The notes under the pieces were generated by a model. The model saw nothing but the letters and a program-made list of their open reading frames with translations, was not told the origin of the DNA and ran no database searches. Positions 25,778 through 34,434 of a stretch of 64,000 bases of DNA are shown here, piece after piece (position 1 is the first letter of the stretch; every line of letters begins with the position of its first letter). Made by a program: the position numbers and the translations under genes. Origin of the DNA: JBJXHN01 sp046233135 (GTDB lineage Bacteria > Pseudomonadota > Alphaproteobacteria > Rhodospirillales > Rhodospirillaceae); contig JBJXHN010000010.1 in NCBI GenBank assembly GCA_046233135.1, forward strand, positions 1 to 64,000, in the 5' to 3' direction.

Positions 25778-26476
25778 ATGCCCAAGGGCCTGTTGTGGCG
25801 TCTGTACCGCCGCTTCCTACACAAATACTACGTCCGTGACATCAATTTCGACCTTCAGCTGGAAGCCAAGCGGGAGGCGGTGGCCTATATCCGCGCCCAT
25901 ATGCCCGACGCGGTGATGTTCCGCGACCGCTTCGCCCAGCTGGAATGGTGCGTCCGCCAGGCCGATCCCGCCGGTCTGGTGATGGAGTTCGGCGTGGAAA
26001 AGGGCGCTTCCCTGACCCTGCTGGCGCAGACCACCGGCCGCCCGGTGCACGGCTTCGATTCCTTCGAAGGCCTGCCCGAGGCCTGGACCGGCACCTATGA
26101 AACCGCCGGCAAGTTCAACATGAAGGGCCAGCTGCCCCAGGTGCCGGCCAATGCCAAGCTGCATGTGGGCTGGTTCGACAAGACCCTGCCGCCGTTCCTG
26201 GAGGCCCAGTCCGGCCCGGTCGGCTTCCTGCACGTGGACTGCGACCTGTACAGTTCCACGGTGACGGTGCTGGAGGCCCTGGAGTCGCGGTTCGTCCCCG
26301 GAACGATTATCGTCTTTGACGAATACTTCAATTATCATGGGTGGCGGCAGCACGAGTACAAGGCCTGGCAGGAATTCGTCGCCCGCACAGGCTGGGGCTA
26401 TACCTATATCGGCTTCACGGGCGAAAAAGGCCATGTGGCCGTGCGCCTGACCGAAAAGGGCACACCAGCGGCCTGA
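25778..26476 (+). CDS. SAM-dependent methyltransferase, TylF/MycF-like
   Basis: A 232-residue class I methyltransferase. Motif I is VMEFGVEKGASL at about residues 68-80, followed by HGFDSFEGLPEAW, and the metal-binding HVDCDLYSST and VFDEYFNYHGW segments. These are the marks of the TylF/MycF sugar O-methyltransferases, which often act on surface polysaccharides or secondary metabolites. A glycosyltransferase lies 1.5 kb downstream on the other strand, so a cell-envelope sugar is a reasonable but unproved substrate. Confidence 0.82.
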   Translation: MPKGLLWRLYRRFLHKYYVRDINFDLQLEAKREAVAYIRAHMPDAVMFRDRFAQLEWCVRQADPAGLVMEFGVEKGASLTLLAQTTGRPVHGFDSFEGLPEAWTGTYETAGKFNMKGQLPQVPANAKLHVGWFDKTLPPFLEAQSGPVGFLHVDCDLYSSTVTVLEALESRFVPGTIIVFDEYFNYHGWRQHEYKAWQEFVARTGWGYTYIGFTGEKGHVAVRLTEKGTPAA

Positions 26477-26563
26477 GGCCGGGGAAGGCCTTTCGATGCC
26501 GAGGCTGCGGCCCCCCCCCTCCCCGGAACCGACGACACCCGACGAAGAAAGGGGGATCCAATC

Positions 26564-27946
26564 ATGGCCCCGTCGCCTACATTGACCCTGGAAAGCTTGG
26601 CCGCCCTGGGGGCCGAGGCCCTGGCTACCCTGATCCTGGAAGAAGCCGACGGCAACGCGGCGTTCCGGAGGCGGGCGGATATCGCTGTCGCCGGCACCGA
26701 AGAGCTGGAGGCGGTGACCGGGCGTGTCGACCGGCGTCTGTCGGCCCTGGAGCGGGCCAGAACCTGGGTGTCCTGGGAAAAGGAGCCGGCGCTGGTCAAA
26801 TCCCTGGAAAGGACGTTGGAGGCGATCCTCGACGATGTCGCCCGCCAGGCCCCGGCCGAAGCGGTGGACCGGCTGCTGCGTTTGCTCGAAACTCAGGAGC
26901 GCCTGTTCGCGCGGCTCAACGATCCCGGCGGGCGGGTCGGCGAGGTGTACGAGCGGGCGGCCGGCGCCTTGCCGGCCCTGGTCGATGCCCTGTCCGAATA
27001 CGCCCGGGCCGCAGTGCCCGGCCGGCTGACTGCCGCGCTGAGCCGGGACGCCTACAGTCTATTCGCCCCTGCCGCCGTCGCCATGGTGCCGAAGCTGCCG
27101 GAAGCGGCCTTGCGCGCCTGGGACAGGGATCTGGACGCGCTGGGGGAGCGGGCGGGCCGGCGGGTGGTCGACGTTCGGCAGGCCATTGCCGATGCGCTGG
27201 GGGATCTCGACGGCTATCTGGCCCTGGAGGAAACGCGCTCCGTCTGGTTGCAGAACCCGCTGGCCGCTGCCGACCGTCTGCTCGCGGCCGGGCGTCCGGA
27301 AGAGGCCCTGGCCTGGCTGCGACGGGGCGACGAACGACCTGCCAGGGCCGGTGATGGGTCCCCCCGGCGTCCGGATGACCTGGAGCGGGTGCGGCTGGAA
27401 GCCCGGATTCTGGAAGCGGCAAACGATCTGCCCGCCGCTCAGGCCCTGCGCCTGGCCTGCTTCACCGACACCCCCGACGCCGGCATCCTGCGGGACTATC
27501 TGGACAGGCTGGAGGAGGACGAGTCGGGTAGGGCGCTGGACGAGACCTTTGCCCTGGCGGCCGCCAACCGGCACCCCCATACGGCCCTGGCCTTTTTCAT
27601 CGCCTGGCCCCGACTGGATCTGGCGGCAGCGCTCGTGCTCGACCGGCGGAAGGTTTGGAATGGCCGCAACAGCGACGATTTGGCCGCAGCGGCATCCGTG
27701 CTCTCTGCCGATCACCCCCTGGCGGCCACGGTCCTTTACCGGGTGTTGCTGGACGATGTTCTGGAACGGAAGAAATCAGCCGCGTATGAGGATGGGGCCG
27801 GCTATCTGCGCCGTCTGACGGATCTGGCGCCGCACGTGCCCCGGGACCGGCGCGTCATCTCCCATGCGACTTATGTGAAACGGCTTCGCGAAGCCCATGG
27901 CCGTAAGCGAAGCTTCTGGGGCCGGGTGGGCGGAGCGGGGATTTAA
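26564..27946 (+). CDS. Alpha-helical repeat protein, DUF6880-like
   Basis: A 460-residue soluble, almost entirely helical protein, rich in Ala, Leu, Arg and Asp, without signal peptide or membrane segment. Helix pairs such as DLPAAQALRLACF and EEALAWLRRGDE resemble TPR-type repeats. The C-terminus (HATYVKRLREAHGRKRSFW) resembles what I recall of DUF6880 proteins; that assignment is tentative. No catalytic motif is visible. Its TAA stop shares the bases TTAA with the stop of the convergent glycosyltransferase. Confidence 0.7.
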   Translation: MAPSPTLTLESLAALGAEALATLILEEADGNAAFRRRADIAVAGTEELEAVTGRVDRRLSALERARTWVSWEKEPALVKSLERTLEAILDDVARQAPAEAVDRLLRLLETQERLFARLNDPGGRVGEVYERAAGALPALVDALSEYARAAVPGRLTAALSRDAYSLFAPAAVAMVPKLPEAALRAWDRDLDALGERAGRRVVDVRQAIADALGDLDGYLALEETRSVWLQNPLAAADRLLAAGRPEEALAWLRRGDERPARAGDGSPRRPDDLERVRLEARILEAANDLPAAQALRLACFTDTPDAGILRDYLDRLEEDESGRALDETFALAAANRHPHTALAFFIAWPRLDLAAALVLDRRKVWNGRNSDDLAAAASVLSADHPLAATVLYRVLLDDVLERKKSAAYEDGAGYLRRLTDLAPHVPRDRRVISHATYVKRLREAHGRKRSFWGRVGGAGI

Positions 27947-28716
27947 TCCGCGCGCGGTGTATCCCGAAAGGCCTTGAGATAGGCCAGCAGCGGATACAGG
28001 GCGGCGAGAACGGCGATCAGGAAGCCGATGCCTCCCTCCCGCCAGCCTTCCCGGCGGACGTAGCATTTATAGAACCGGAAGGGGCCACGCAGGATCTGCT
28101 TGGTCAGCCCTTCGTCCTTGCCCCGGTCGCGCAGGGTGAGGGCGTGCTGGGTGGTATAGGTGTTGAACCGGGCCATCAGGTCGGCCAGATCATCGTCGCA
28201 GTAGTGATCCATCGGCGTCGACAGGCGGTTCCCCCGGGTGCCGGTAAAGGACACCACCGGATGCACCGCGCCATCGCCCCAGGTCTTGGTGCCCGCCCGG
28301 AACAGCCGCTCCACCGAGCCGACCCCCAGGTTGGCCCCCCAGCCGTGGCGGATGGGCCGGGCACCGATGTAATAGAGAAAGGGGATGGGGTGGCGGTCGG
28401 CCGTGCCGGCGGCGATGGCGGCACGGACTTCGGTGGCCAGCGCTGGAGGCACGCGCTCGTCGGCGTCCACTTCCAGAATCCAGGCGCCGGAACAGCCGGC
28501 CAGCCCCGCCATGCGGCGCTCACCTTCCATCGGCCAGGCCCCTTGGATCACCTTGTCCGCCTGCGCCCGGGCAATCGCCGCCGAGCCGTCGGTGCAACGG
28601 TCGAGCAGAACCACCACCTCGTCGCAGAAGCGCACGGACGCAAGACAGGCAGCCAGATGCCGCTCCTCGTTATGGGCGACGATCAGCGCGGTAAGGGAGG
28701 GCTGCTGTCCGGTCAT
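27943..28716 (-). CDS. Family 2 glycosyltransferase, WaaE/KdtX-like
   Basis: A 257-residue GT2 enzyme. The N-terminus ALIVAHNEERHLAACL is the nucleotide-sugar fold, and EVDADERVP is the DxD metal site at about residue 95. The late segment GPFRFYKCYVRREGWREG and the hydrophobic C-terminal helix (LIAVLAALYPLLAYLKAF) resemble lipopolysaccharide core glucosyltransferases of the WaaE/KdtX group. The start at 28716 gives the family N-terminus; its ribosome site is weak. Confidence 0.82.
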   Translation of the reverse strand: MTGQQPSLTALIVAHNEERHLAACLASVRFCDEVVVLLDRCTDGSAAIARAQADKVIQGAWPMEGERRMAGLAGCSGAWILEVDADERVPPALATEVRAAIAAGTADRHPIPFLYYIGARPIRHGWGANLGVGSVERLFRAGTKTWGDGAVHPVVSFTGTRGNRLSTPMDHYCDDDLADLMARFNTYTTQHALTLRDRGKDEGLTKQILRGPFRFYKCYVRREGWREGGIGFLIAVLAALYPLLAYLKAFRDTPRAD

Positions 28717-28783
28717 GGAAACACTCGGCTTTGGGAAGGAAGAACCGGGAAGGAGCCGGAAGGGATCCGGACATGCCGAAAGG

Positions 28784-28833
28784 CCGGCCACCCCCCTTTA
28801 CCACCCCGTGCGGGGCGGGTGGGGGGCGGCCGG
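28784..28833 (-). terminator. Hairpin downstream of rplI
   Basis: Two 13-base arms (28784-28796 and 28821-28833) pair except for one A/C mismatch, and an inner CCCC/GGGG stem closes the loop. A second 6-bp hairpin (GGACGG at 28851-28856, CCGTCC at 28861-28866) lies closer to rplI. Tails on the minus strand contain only TTT, so termination may be weak or factor-aided. Confidence 0.5.
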
Positions 28834-28888
28834 ACCTTGTCGATCAAACGGGACGGTTTCCCGTCCGACAGGCAGCAGGGGAAGCCCC

Positions 28889-29479
28889 TTAGGCCTGCTC
28901 GTCCTCTTCGAGGAAATCTTCATCGTCGCCGTCCAGGCCGGCTTCGATGTCGTCTTCGAGGCCTTCGGCCTCATCGGCGGCTTCGGCCTGATCCGCCTGT
29001 TCGGCGGCATTGGCCTGGGCTTCGGCTTCTTCCTGGCTGCGGGCGACGGCCAGGGCGATGGTCACGACCACTTCCGGGTGCAGGGACACGCGGGTTTCAT
29101 AGCGGCCCAGTTCCTTGATCGGCTGGTTCAGCAGAACCTGGCCGCGGGTGACCACGTAGCCTTCTTCCTTCAGCGCGTCGGTGATGTCACGGGCGCTGAC
29201 CGACCCGTACAGCTGGCCGCCTTCGGACGCCTGGCGAACCATGATCAGGTTCAGGCCTTCCATCTTCTCGGCGACAGCCTCGGCCTCTTGCTTGCGCTTG
29301 AGGTTGATGGCTTCCAGCTCGACCTTCTTGGATTCGAAGTAGGCGAGGTTGTTCTTGTTCTTCCGCAGGGCCTTGCCCTGGGGAAGCAGGTAGTTGCGGG
29401 CGAAGCCGTCCTTGACCTTGACGACGTCGCCCATGAACCCGAGGTTTTCGATCCGCTCGAGCAGAATGACTTCCATCAT
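28889..29479 (-). CDS. rplI: 50S ribosomal protein L9
   Basis: A 196-residue L9. The N-terminal RNA-binding domain has EVILLERIENLGFMGDVVKVKDGFARNYLLP, followed by the long connecting helix and the C-terminal domain (GQLYGSVSARDI). A tail of about 45 residues after the domain is strongly acidic (Glu/Asp/Ala), which is longer than E. coli L9 (149) but common in related bacteria. The first of two tandem ATGs (29479) has GGAGG seven bases upstream. Confidence 0.97.
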   Translation of the reverse strand: MMEVILLERIENLGFMGDVVKVKDGFARNYLLPQGKALRKNKNNLAYFESKKVELEAINLKRKQEAEAVAEKMEGLNLIMVRQASEGGQLYGSVSARDITDALKEEGYVVTRGQVLLNQPIKELGRYETRVSLHPEVVVTIALAVARSQEEAEAQANAAEQADQAEAADEAEGLEDDIEAGLDGDDEDFLEEDEQA

Positions 29480-29547
29480 GGTTTCATCCTCCGGGGCCGC
29501 TTGCGGCCCACCATGCCGGGGCCGGGCGCGGCCCCCCTTTGATCGAC

Positions 29548-30495
29548 TTAGACGCTGCCCTGGGGCGTGCGCCTCCGAATAAAGAACTCTGCTATGCCCA
29601 GGCCGGCCACGGCGATTACCGCCGTTGTGGACCCCAGCACGAACAACCCGTAGAACCCGACCAGCGCCACCCCCGGATGGGGCAGGCTTCGGGCCGCCGC
29701 ATGCACCAGTACCAGCCCCATGAACACCAGGGGCATGGCCAGAGCGAACGCACCGTTCATGGCGACATAGCCGCCGTCTCCCGGCAGGATCACCCCCGCT
29801 GCCCCGATCGCGACGAAAGCCCCCACCGCCCAGACCGGCAGGGTCAGCTGCCGATAGTTCGGTGTGGGCCGCCGCCCGCCCGGCCGCCGGGCCACCCACC
29901 ACTGGGCGAGAACGGCGCACAGGGACGCGCGAACGACCCAAAAGGCCATGAACGTCCCCGGCAGATAGGCCGGAAGCTGTTCCATGACCTGGGCCTTCAA
30001 TTCCGGCGGAGCCTCGGCAAGCAGGACATCCATCACGGTGCCGACCAGGGCCGTCATCGTATCGCGGATGCTCTCCTCGCCGGACGGCAGGGCCAGAAGG
30101 CCCGCCGCCGCCAGAAGGGCGCCAAATCCCGCCAGCACCGCCAGGATATGCCCCGGCGGAAACCAGGCTTCGGGTCCGTCCCCCGGTGCCGGCGGTGCCG
30201 GCCGGCCCGGCGCGGGGCGCAGGGCAAGGGCGGCGACCACCAGGGCCGGCAGAACATCGAGCCCGAACAGGCTGACCGACAGCAGCGACGCAGGGGCCAC
30301 AAGGGTCACCGCGACGATGCCGGCGCCGCCTGCCACGATGGTGCCCAGAAGGCCCCACCGCAGGCCGGCCACCATCAGGGGCGCGGCGGACAGGACTTGG
30401 ATCATCGATCCCAGCACCGGAATGAACATCAGAGCCACGAACATCAAGGCGCCGACCAAGCCGAGGAAAACGGCCTGTGGAAGGGTCTTCGCCAT
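29548..30495 (-). CDS. DUF2232 membrane protein
   Basis: A 315-residue multi-spanning membrane protein with about eight hydrophobic segments and a Pro/Gly-rich loop around residues 93-112. DUF2232 proteins (YybS-like) regularly sit between rpsR and rplI in Alphaproteobacteria. The function is unknown. It is co-directional with the ribosomal genes and likely co-transcribed. Confidence 0.85.
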   Translation of the reverse strand: MAKTLPQAVFLGLVGALMFVALMFIPVLGSMIQVLSAAPLMVAGLRWGLLGTIVAGGAGIVAVTLVAPASLLSVSLFGLDVLPALVVAALALRPAPGRPAPPAPGDGPEAWFPPGHILAVLAGFGALLAAAGLLALPSGEESIRDTMTALVGTVMDVLLAEAPPELKAQVMEQLPAYLPGTFMAFWVVRASLCAVLAQWWVARRPGGRRPTPNYRQLTLPVWAVGAFVAIGAAGVILPGDGGYVAMNGAFALAMPLVFMGLVLVHAAARSLPHPGVALVGFYGLFVLGSTTAVIAVAGLGIAEFFIRRRTPQGSV

Positions 30496-30595
30496 CAGGA
30501 TGCTCCCGTGAGGGGGGTGGTCCGTCGCCGTTCCGGTACGGGCCTGGGGTACCGCGACGACTCGCGAAACACCCCGGTGCGTACGGCGTCGGGTC

Positions 30596-30829
30596 TTACT
30601 TCACCACGTAGGGCAGCAGACCCAGGTAGCGCGAGCGCTTGATCGCCCGGGCCAGTTCACGCTGCTTCTTGGCGGAAACGGCGGTGATCCGGCTGGGGAC
30701 GATCTTGCCACGCTCCGAAATGAAGCGCTGCAGCAGACGCACGTCCTTGTAGTCGATCTTCGGTGCATTGGCACCGGAGAACGGGCAGGTCTTGCGACGA
30801 CGGAAAAACGGACGACGGGGAGCGGCCAT
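30596..30829 (-). CDS. rpsR: 30S ribosomal protein S18
   Basis: A 77-residue S18 with the family core DYKDVRLLQRFISERGKIVPSRITAVSAKKQRELARAIKRSR (split over about residues 26-67). It pairs with S6 on the 30S platform. Its start overlaps the rpsF stop (TAATG). Confidence 0.97.
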   Translation of the reverse strand: MAAPRRPFFRRRKTCPFSGANAPKIDYKDVRLLQRFISERGKIVPSRITAVSAKKQRELARAIKRSRYLGLLPYVVK

Positions 30830-31293
30830 TATGCTGCGCCTCCTTCTCTCGGCGGACGACGGTCGCCGCGCGGGCCCCGGTCTCCGCGATCACCTCTGTC
30901 ACCACGGTCGCCGCGATCGCCGCCAAAACGATCGCCCCGACGGCCACCACGGTCGCCGCGTTCGTTGCGCTCGTTCTTCTGCATCATCGCCGACGGGCCT
31001 TCTTCCAGCTCTTCGACGCGGATGGTCAGGTAACGGAGGATGTCTTCGTTCAGGCGCATCCGGCGTTCCATCTCGTGGATGGCCGGCGCCGGGGCATCGA
31101 TGTTCAGCAGAACATAGTGGCCCTTGCGATTCTTCTTCATGCGGAAGCTGAGGCCACGCAGACCCCAATATTCCCGCTTGGTGACGGAGCCGCCGCCTTC
31201 GGAAACGATGGCGGAAACTTCGTCGGCCAGGGTATCCACCTGGGCGGCGGAAATGTCCTGGCGCGCGATCAGCACGCTCTCATAGTAAGGCAT
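30829..31293 (-). CDS. rpsF: 30S ribosomal protein S6 with a GDR-repeat tail
   Basis: A 154-residue S6. Residues 1-100 are the normal fold (MPYYESVLIARQDIS, then GHYVLLNIDAPAPAIHEMERRMRLNEDILRYL). The last 45 residues are a disordered basic-acidic tail of Gly-Asp-Arg repeats, encoded by short tandem repeats at about 30870-30960. Tails of this kind occur in other alphaproteobacterial S6 proteins. S6 is first in the operon with S18, DUF2232 and L9. Confidence 0.96.
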   Translation of the reverse strand: MPYYESVLIARQDISAAQVDTLADEVSAIVSEGGGSVTKREYWGLRGLSFRMKKNRKGHYVLLNIDAPAPAIHEMERRMRLNEDILRYLTIRVEELEEGPSAMMQKNERNERGDRGGRRGDRFGGDRGDRGDRGDRGDRGPRGDRRPPREGGAA

Positions 31294-31408
31294 TCAGGTT
31301 TCCCTTATGGCTTTTCTCTTCCCCGCCAGACCGACGCCGCCGCACTCACCACGGCCGCGGGCCTCGGGGCATAGCCGGAAGTCCCGGCAAGGGTTTCGGA
31401 AGCCGCGC

Positions 31409-31436
31409 ACTATACACATACGGCTTTCTCATGCAA
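31409..31436 (-). promoter_or_regulatory. Predicted sigma-70-type promoter of the rpsF operon
   Basis: On the minus strand TTGCAT (31436-31431) and TATAGT (31414-31409) are separated by 16 bases. The implied leader before rpsF is about 110 bases, GC-rich and able to fold, which would leave room for the S6:S18 autoregulation known for this operon in other bacteria. I could not identify that motif. Confidence 0.5.
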
Positions 31437-31515
31437 GCGATACCTCGGCGTGAATGAGGAGCGGGACTGGGAATGCAACGGTGCTGCCATGATTGCCCGC
31501 CGGATGGGTTTTCTT

Positions 31516-31718
31516 TTAGGACCCTCAATTGCCGGGCGCCTCTTTGCGGGCAGGCTTCGCTCCGCTGGCGCTTCGCGGGGGCTCAACGCCCCAGACGCCC
31601 GCTGCGCGGGTTTTTTTGTTAGGACCCTCAATTGTCGGGCGCCGCTTTGCGGCTAGGCTTCGCTCCGCTGGCGCTTCGCGGGGGCTCAATGCCCCAGGCG
31701 CCCGCTGCGCGGGCTTTT
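31516..31718. repeat. Two tandem copies of a 103-bp intergenic repeat
   Basis: Copy 1 (31516-31618) and copy 2 (31619-31718) both start TTAGGACCCTCAATT and run through the same GC-rich core, including GCTTCGCTCCGCTGGCGC, with only a handful of mismatches. Each ends in CCCGC-TGC-GCGGG followed by T-rich bases (seven Ts in copy 1), a small terminator-like hairpin. No transposase is present. The remaining gap (31294-31948) also holds the rpsF promoter and, by position, the fabD promoter, which I could not define. Confidence 0.85.
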
Positions 31719-31948
31719 CAGTTGCTCTGATGTAGGATTGAGGGGTGGGTGAGGCAGGATTCTATATAGCGTCTGGTCGGTCGATTGGTGCTGGATGCTT
31801 GACATTCCTGGTCAGTCGGGGTCCACCTTGCGGCCACTCTTCCGCGTTTCCTCCGGTCCGGGCCGACTCCAGTGCCTTCGGGGGATCCATCATCTCACCA
31901 TTTCAAGCGACACCTCAGCGCATGAACAAGGACAGGGAGGCCGCCCAC

Positions 31949-32887
31949 ATGGCTCGCGCATTCGTATTCCCCGGACAGGGATCCCAGGCGGTCGGCATGG
32001 GCAAGGACCTCGCGGAGGCTTTCCCCGAAGCCAGGGCCGTGTTCGAAGAAGTGGACGACGCGCTCTCCCGGCATCTCTCCGCCATCATCTTTGAAGGACC
32101 GGCCGAAACCCTGACCCTGACCGAAAACGCCCAGCCCGCCCTGATGGCCGTCTCGATGGCCGTTACCCGCGTGCTGGAAAAAGGCGGCCTGCGCATTGCC
32201 GAAAACGGCATTCTCGTCGCCGGCCACTCGCTGGGGGAATACTCCGCCCTGACCGCTGCCGACGCCCTGACCCTGGGGGACGCCGCCCGGCTGCTGTCCG
32301 TTCGCGGTCAGGCCATGCAGCAGGCCGTGCCGGTCGGTGAAGGGGCCATGGCCGCCCTGCTCGGTCTCGATCTCGATGCCGCCCAGGAGGTGGCCGCCGA
32401 GGCCGCCGAAGGGCAGGTCTGCACGGCCGCCAACGACAACGCCCCGGGCCAGGTGGTGGTCAGCGGCCACAAGGCCGCCGTGGAACGCGCCGTCGTCCTG
32501 GCCAAGGCCAAAGGCGCGAAGCGCGGCATGCTGCTGCCCGTGTCCGCCCCCTTCCATTGCGCCCTGATGGCCCCCGCCGCCGAGCGGATGGCCGAGGCCC
32601 TGGCCGATGTCGCCATCCGTCCGCCTGTGGTGCCTCTGGTGGCCAACGTGACTGCCGATCTGGTGACCGACCCCGAAGTGATCCGCCGCCTGCTGGTGGA
32701 ACAGGTGACCGGTGCGGTGCGCTGGCGCGAAAGCGTGCTGAAGATGGCCGAACAAGGCGTGAGCGAACTGGTCGAGCTGGGCGCGGGCAAGGTGCTGTCC
32801 GGCCTGGCCAAGCGCATTCACGGCGACCTGACTGCCCGTTCGGTCCAGGGGCCGGCCGATATCGAGGCTTTCGCCGCAGCGCTTTAA
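31949..32887 (+). CDS. fabD: Malonyl-CoA:ACP transacylase FabD
   Basis: A 312-residue acyltransferase that loads malonate onto ACP. The start MARAFVFPGQGSQ, the nucleophile Ser94 in GHSLGEYSAL and the catalytic His in APFHCALM are all present. The ATG at 31949 has GGGAGG nine bases upstream; an ATG nine codons earlier (31922) is possible. First gene of the fatty-acid synthesis run. Confidence 0.96.
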   Translation: MARAFVFPGQGSQAVGMGKDLAEAFPEARAVFEEVDDALSRHLSAIIFEGPAETLTLTENAQPALMAVSMAVTRVLEKGGLRIAENGILVAGHSLGEYSALTAADALTLGDAARLLSVRGQAMQQAVPVGEGAMAALLGLDLDAAQEVAAEAAEGQVCTAANDNAPGQVVVSGHKAAVERAVVLAKAKGAKRGMLLPVSAPFHCALMAPAAERMAEALADVAIRPPVVPLVANVTADLVTDPEVIRRLLVEQVTGAVRWRESVLKMAEQGVSELVELGAGKVLSGLAKRIHGDLTARSVQGPADIEAFAAAL

Positions 32888-32918
32888 TAATTAAGACCAA
32901 CCCGTTGGAGGAAACCGA

Positions 32919-33656
32919 ATGATGTTTGATCTGACCGGCAAGCGTGCCCTGGTTACCGGGGCCACCGGCGGCATCGGCGGGGCCATTGCCAAGGCCCTGG
33001 CCGCCCAGGGAGCGACCGTTGCCGTGTCCGGCACTCGCCCGGAAGCCCTGGGCGCCATCGCTGCCGATCTGGGCGGCGCGCCGGTGCTGCCCTGCAATCT
33101 GTCCGATTCGGCGGCCGTCGAGGCTCTGATTCCCGCCGCCGAAGAGGCTCTGGGCGGGCTGGATATCCTGGTCAACAATGCCGGCCTGACACGCGACATG
33201 CTGTCCATGCGCATGAAGGACGAGGAATGGGACCAGGTGCTGGCCGTCAATCTGACGGCAGCCTTCCGCCTGTCCCGCGCCGCCCTGAAGGGCATGATGA
33301 AGCGCCGCTATGGCCGCATCGTCGGCATTACCTCCATTGTCGGCGTCACCGGCAATCCCGGTCAGGCCAACTATGCCGCCTCCAAGGCCGGCATGATCGG
33401 CATGACCAAATCCATGGCCGCCGAAGTCGCCTCGCGCGGCATCACGGTCAACTGCGTGGCCCCCGGGTTCATCACCACCGCGATGACCGACAAGCTGGCC
33501 GATAAGCAGAAAGAGGCGCTTTTGGGCCATATTCCCGCCGGACGAATGGGTGAAGCTGACGAGATCGCGTCGGCTGTCGTGTATCTGTCCAGCGCGGAAG
33601 CGGCCTATGTGACCGGTCAGACCTTGCATGTTAATGGCGGCATGGCCATGATCTGA
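32919..33656 (+). CDS. fabG: 3-oxoacyl-ACP reductase FabG
   Basis: A 245-residue SDR with TGATGGIG at about 14-21, the NNAGLTRD motif and the Ser/Tyr/Lys triad (ITSIVG, YAASK). It performs the NADPH-dependent reduction of 3-oxoacyl-ACP. GGAGG lies upstream of the start. It follows fabD by 31 bases and precedes acpP, the usual order. Confidence 0.97.
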   Translation: MMFDLTGKRALVTGATGGIGGAIAKALAAQGATVAVSGTRPEALGAIAADLGGAPVLPCNLSDSAAVEALIPAAEEALGGLDILVNNAGLTRDMLSMRMKDEEWDQVLAVNLTAAFRLSRAALKGMMKRRYGRIVGITSIVGVTGNPGQANYAASKAGMIGMTKSMAAEVASRGITVNCVAPGFITTAMTDKLADKQKEALLGHIPAGRMGEADEIASAVVYLSSAEAAYVTGQTLHVNGGMAMI

Positions 33657-33806
33657 CCGCAGAAAAACCGCCCTGTTGGCGGCTGGTCAACGCTATGGAA
33701 GTGTGCTAGGTACGCGGCTCCGTGGGTTGACCGGGCGCGCTGACAGGCGGCATACGAGACACCCTTTTTACTCATGGCACCCGTGACTTCCGAGGAAAAG
33801 ACGAAA

Positions 33807-34040
33807 ATGAGCGACGTCGCCGAGCGCGTGAAGAAGATCGTTGTTGAACACCTGGGCGTGGAGGAAGCGAAGGTCACCGAAAATGCTAGCTTCATCGATG
33901 ATCTGGGCGCCGACAGCCTGGACACCGTTGAACTGGTGATGGCCTTCGAAGAGGAATTCGGTTGCGAAATCCCCGACGATGCGGCCGAAAAGATCCTGAC
34001 CGTCAAGGATGCGATCGACTTCATCGAAAGCAACTCCTAA
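33807..34040 (+). CDS. acpP: Acyl carrier protein
   Basis: A 77-residue acidic ACP. Ser37 in GADSLDTVEL is the phosphopantetheine site. The start MSDVAERV at 33807 matches the family; the frame is open 11 codons further upstream. A 150-base gap before it may hold its own promoter, as ACP is usually expressed above its neighbours. Confidence 0.97.
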   Translation: MSDVAERVKKIVVEHLGVEEAKVTENASFIDDLGADSLDTVELVMAFEEEFGCEIPDDAAEKILTVKDAIDFIESNS

Positions 34041-34434
34041 CCAAGGCCGGCTCCGGCTGCCCGGGCGCGTCTTGGCGCGCCTCGGCGGACCGGAACCTCC
34101 CGCCCGTGGCTCCGGCCACCGGCGCGTCGTGATCGCCGGTCACCGCGAGGACGGAGGTCCTGGTCACCCATGACCCGGACCCTCTCCCCTCGCGAGGCGC
34201 TCCTCTCATCCCGTTCCGAGGCGCCTTTCGGCATACGGCCCGTCCGGCGGCAGGCTGGGCAGCGCTTCGCAGGCGCCTGAGATGACGAGCCCGTGGGGAA
34301 ATCCCGCCGGTGAAACCATCCGGGTGGCAATTGCGGACCACTCCCCGGGGGCACCGGCAAACCCGCAGACGCGGCGCAGCGCCTTGATTCCGCGCAGCGA
34401 CCGTGATGCGAAGACGTATGGGAAACCCGATCCA
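34041..34434 (+). other. GC-rich gap between acpP and fabF
   Basis: Nearly 400 bases with no convincing gene. GGCGCG (34064-34069) and CGCGCC (34076-34081) form a small hairpin just after acpP without a T-run. The frame of fabF is open back to 34282 but lacks a ribosome site and family similarity there. The gap probably acts as an acpP 3' hairpin and a fabF promoter or leader. Confidence 0.4.

Noticed and set aside
30870..30970. Short repeated units that at first look like a small repeat array.
   Set aside because: They are codons for Gly-Asp-Arg in the S6 tail, with no spacers of CRISPR type.
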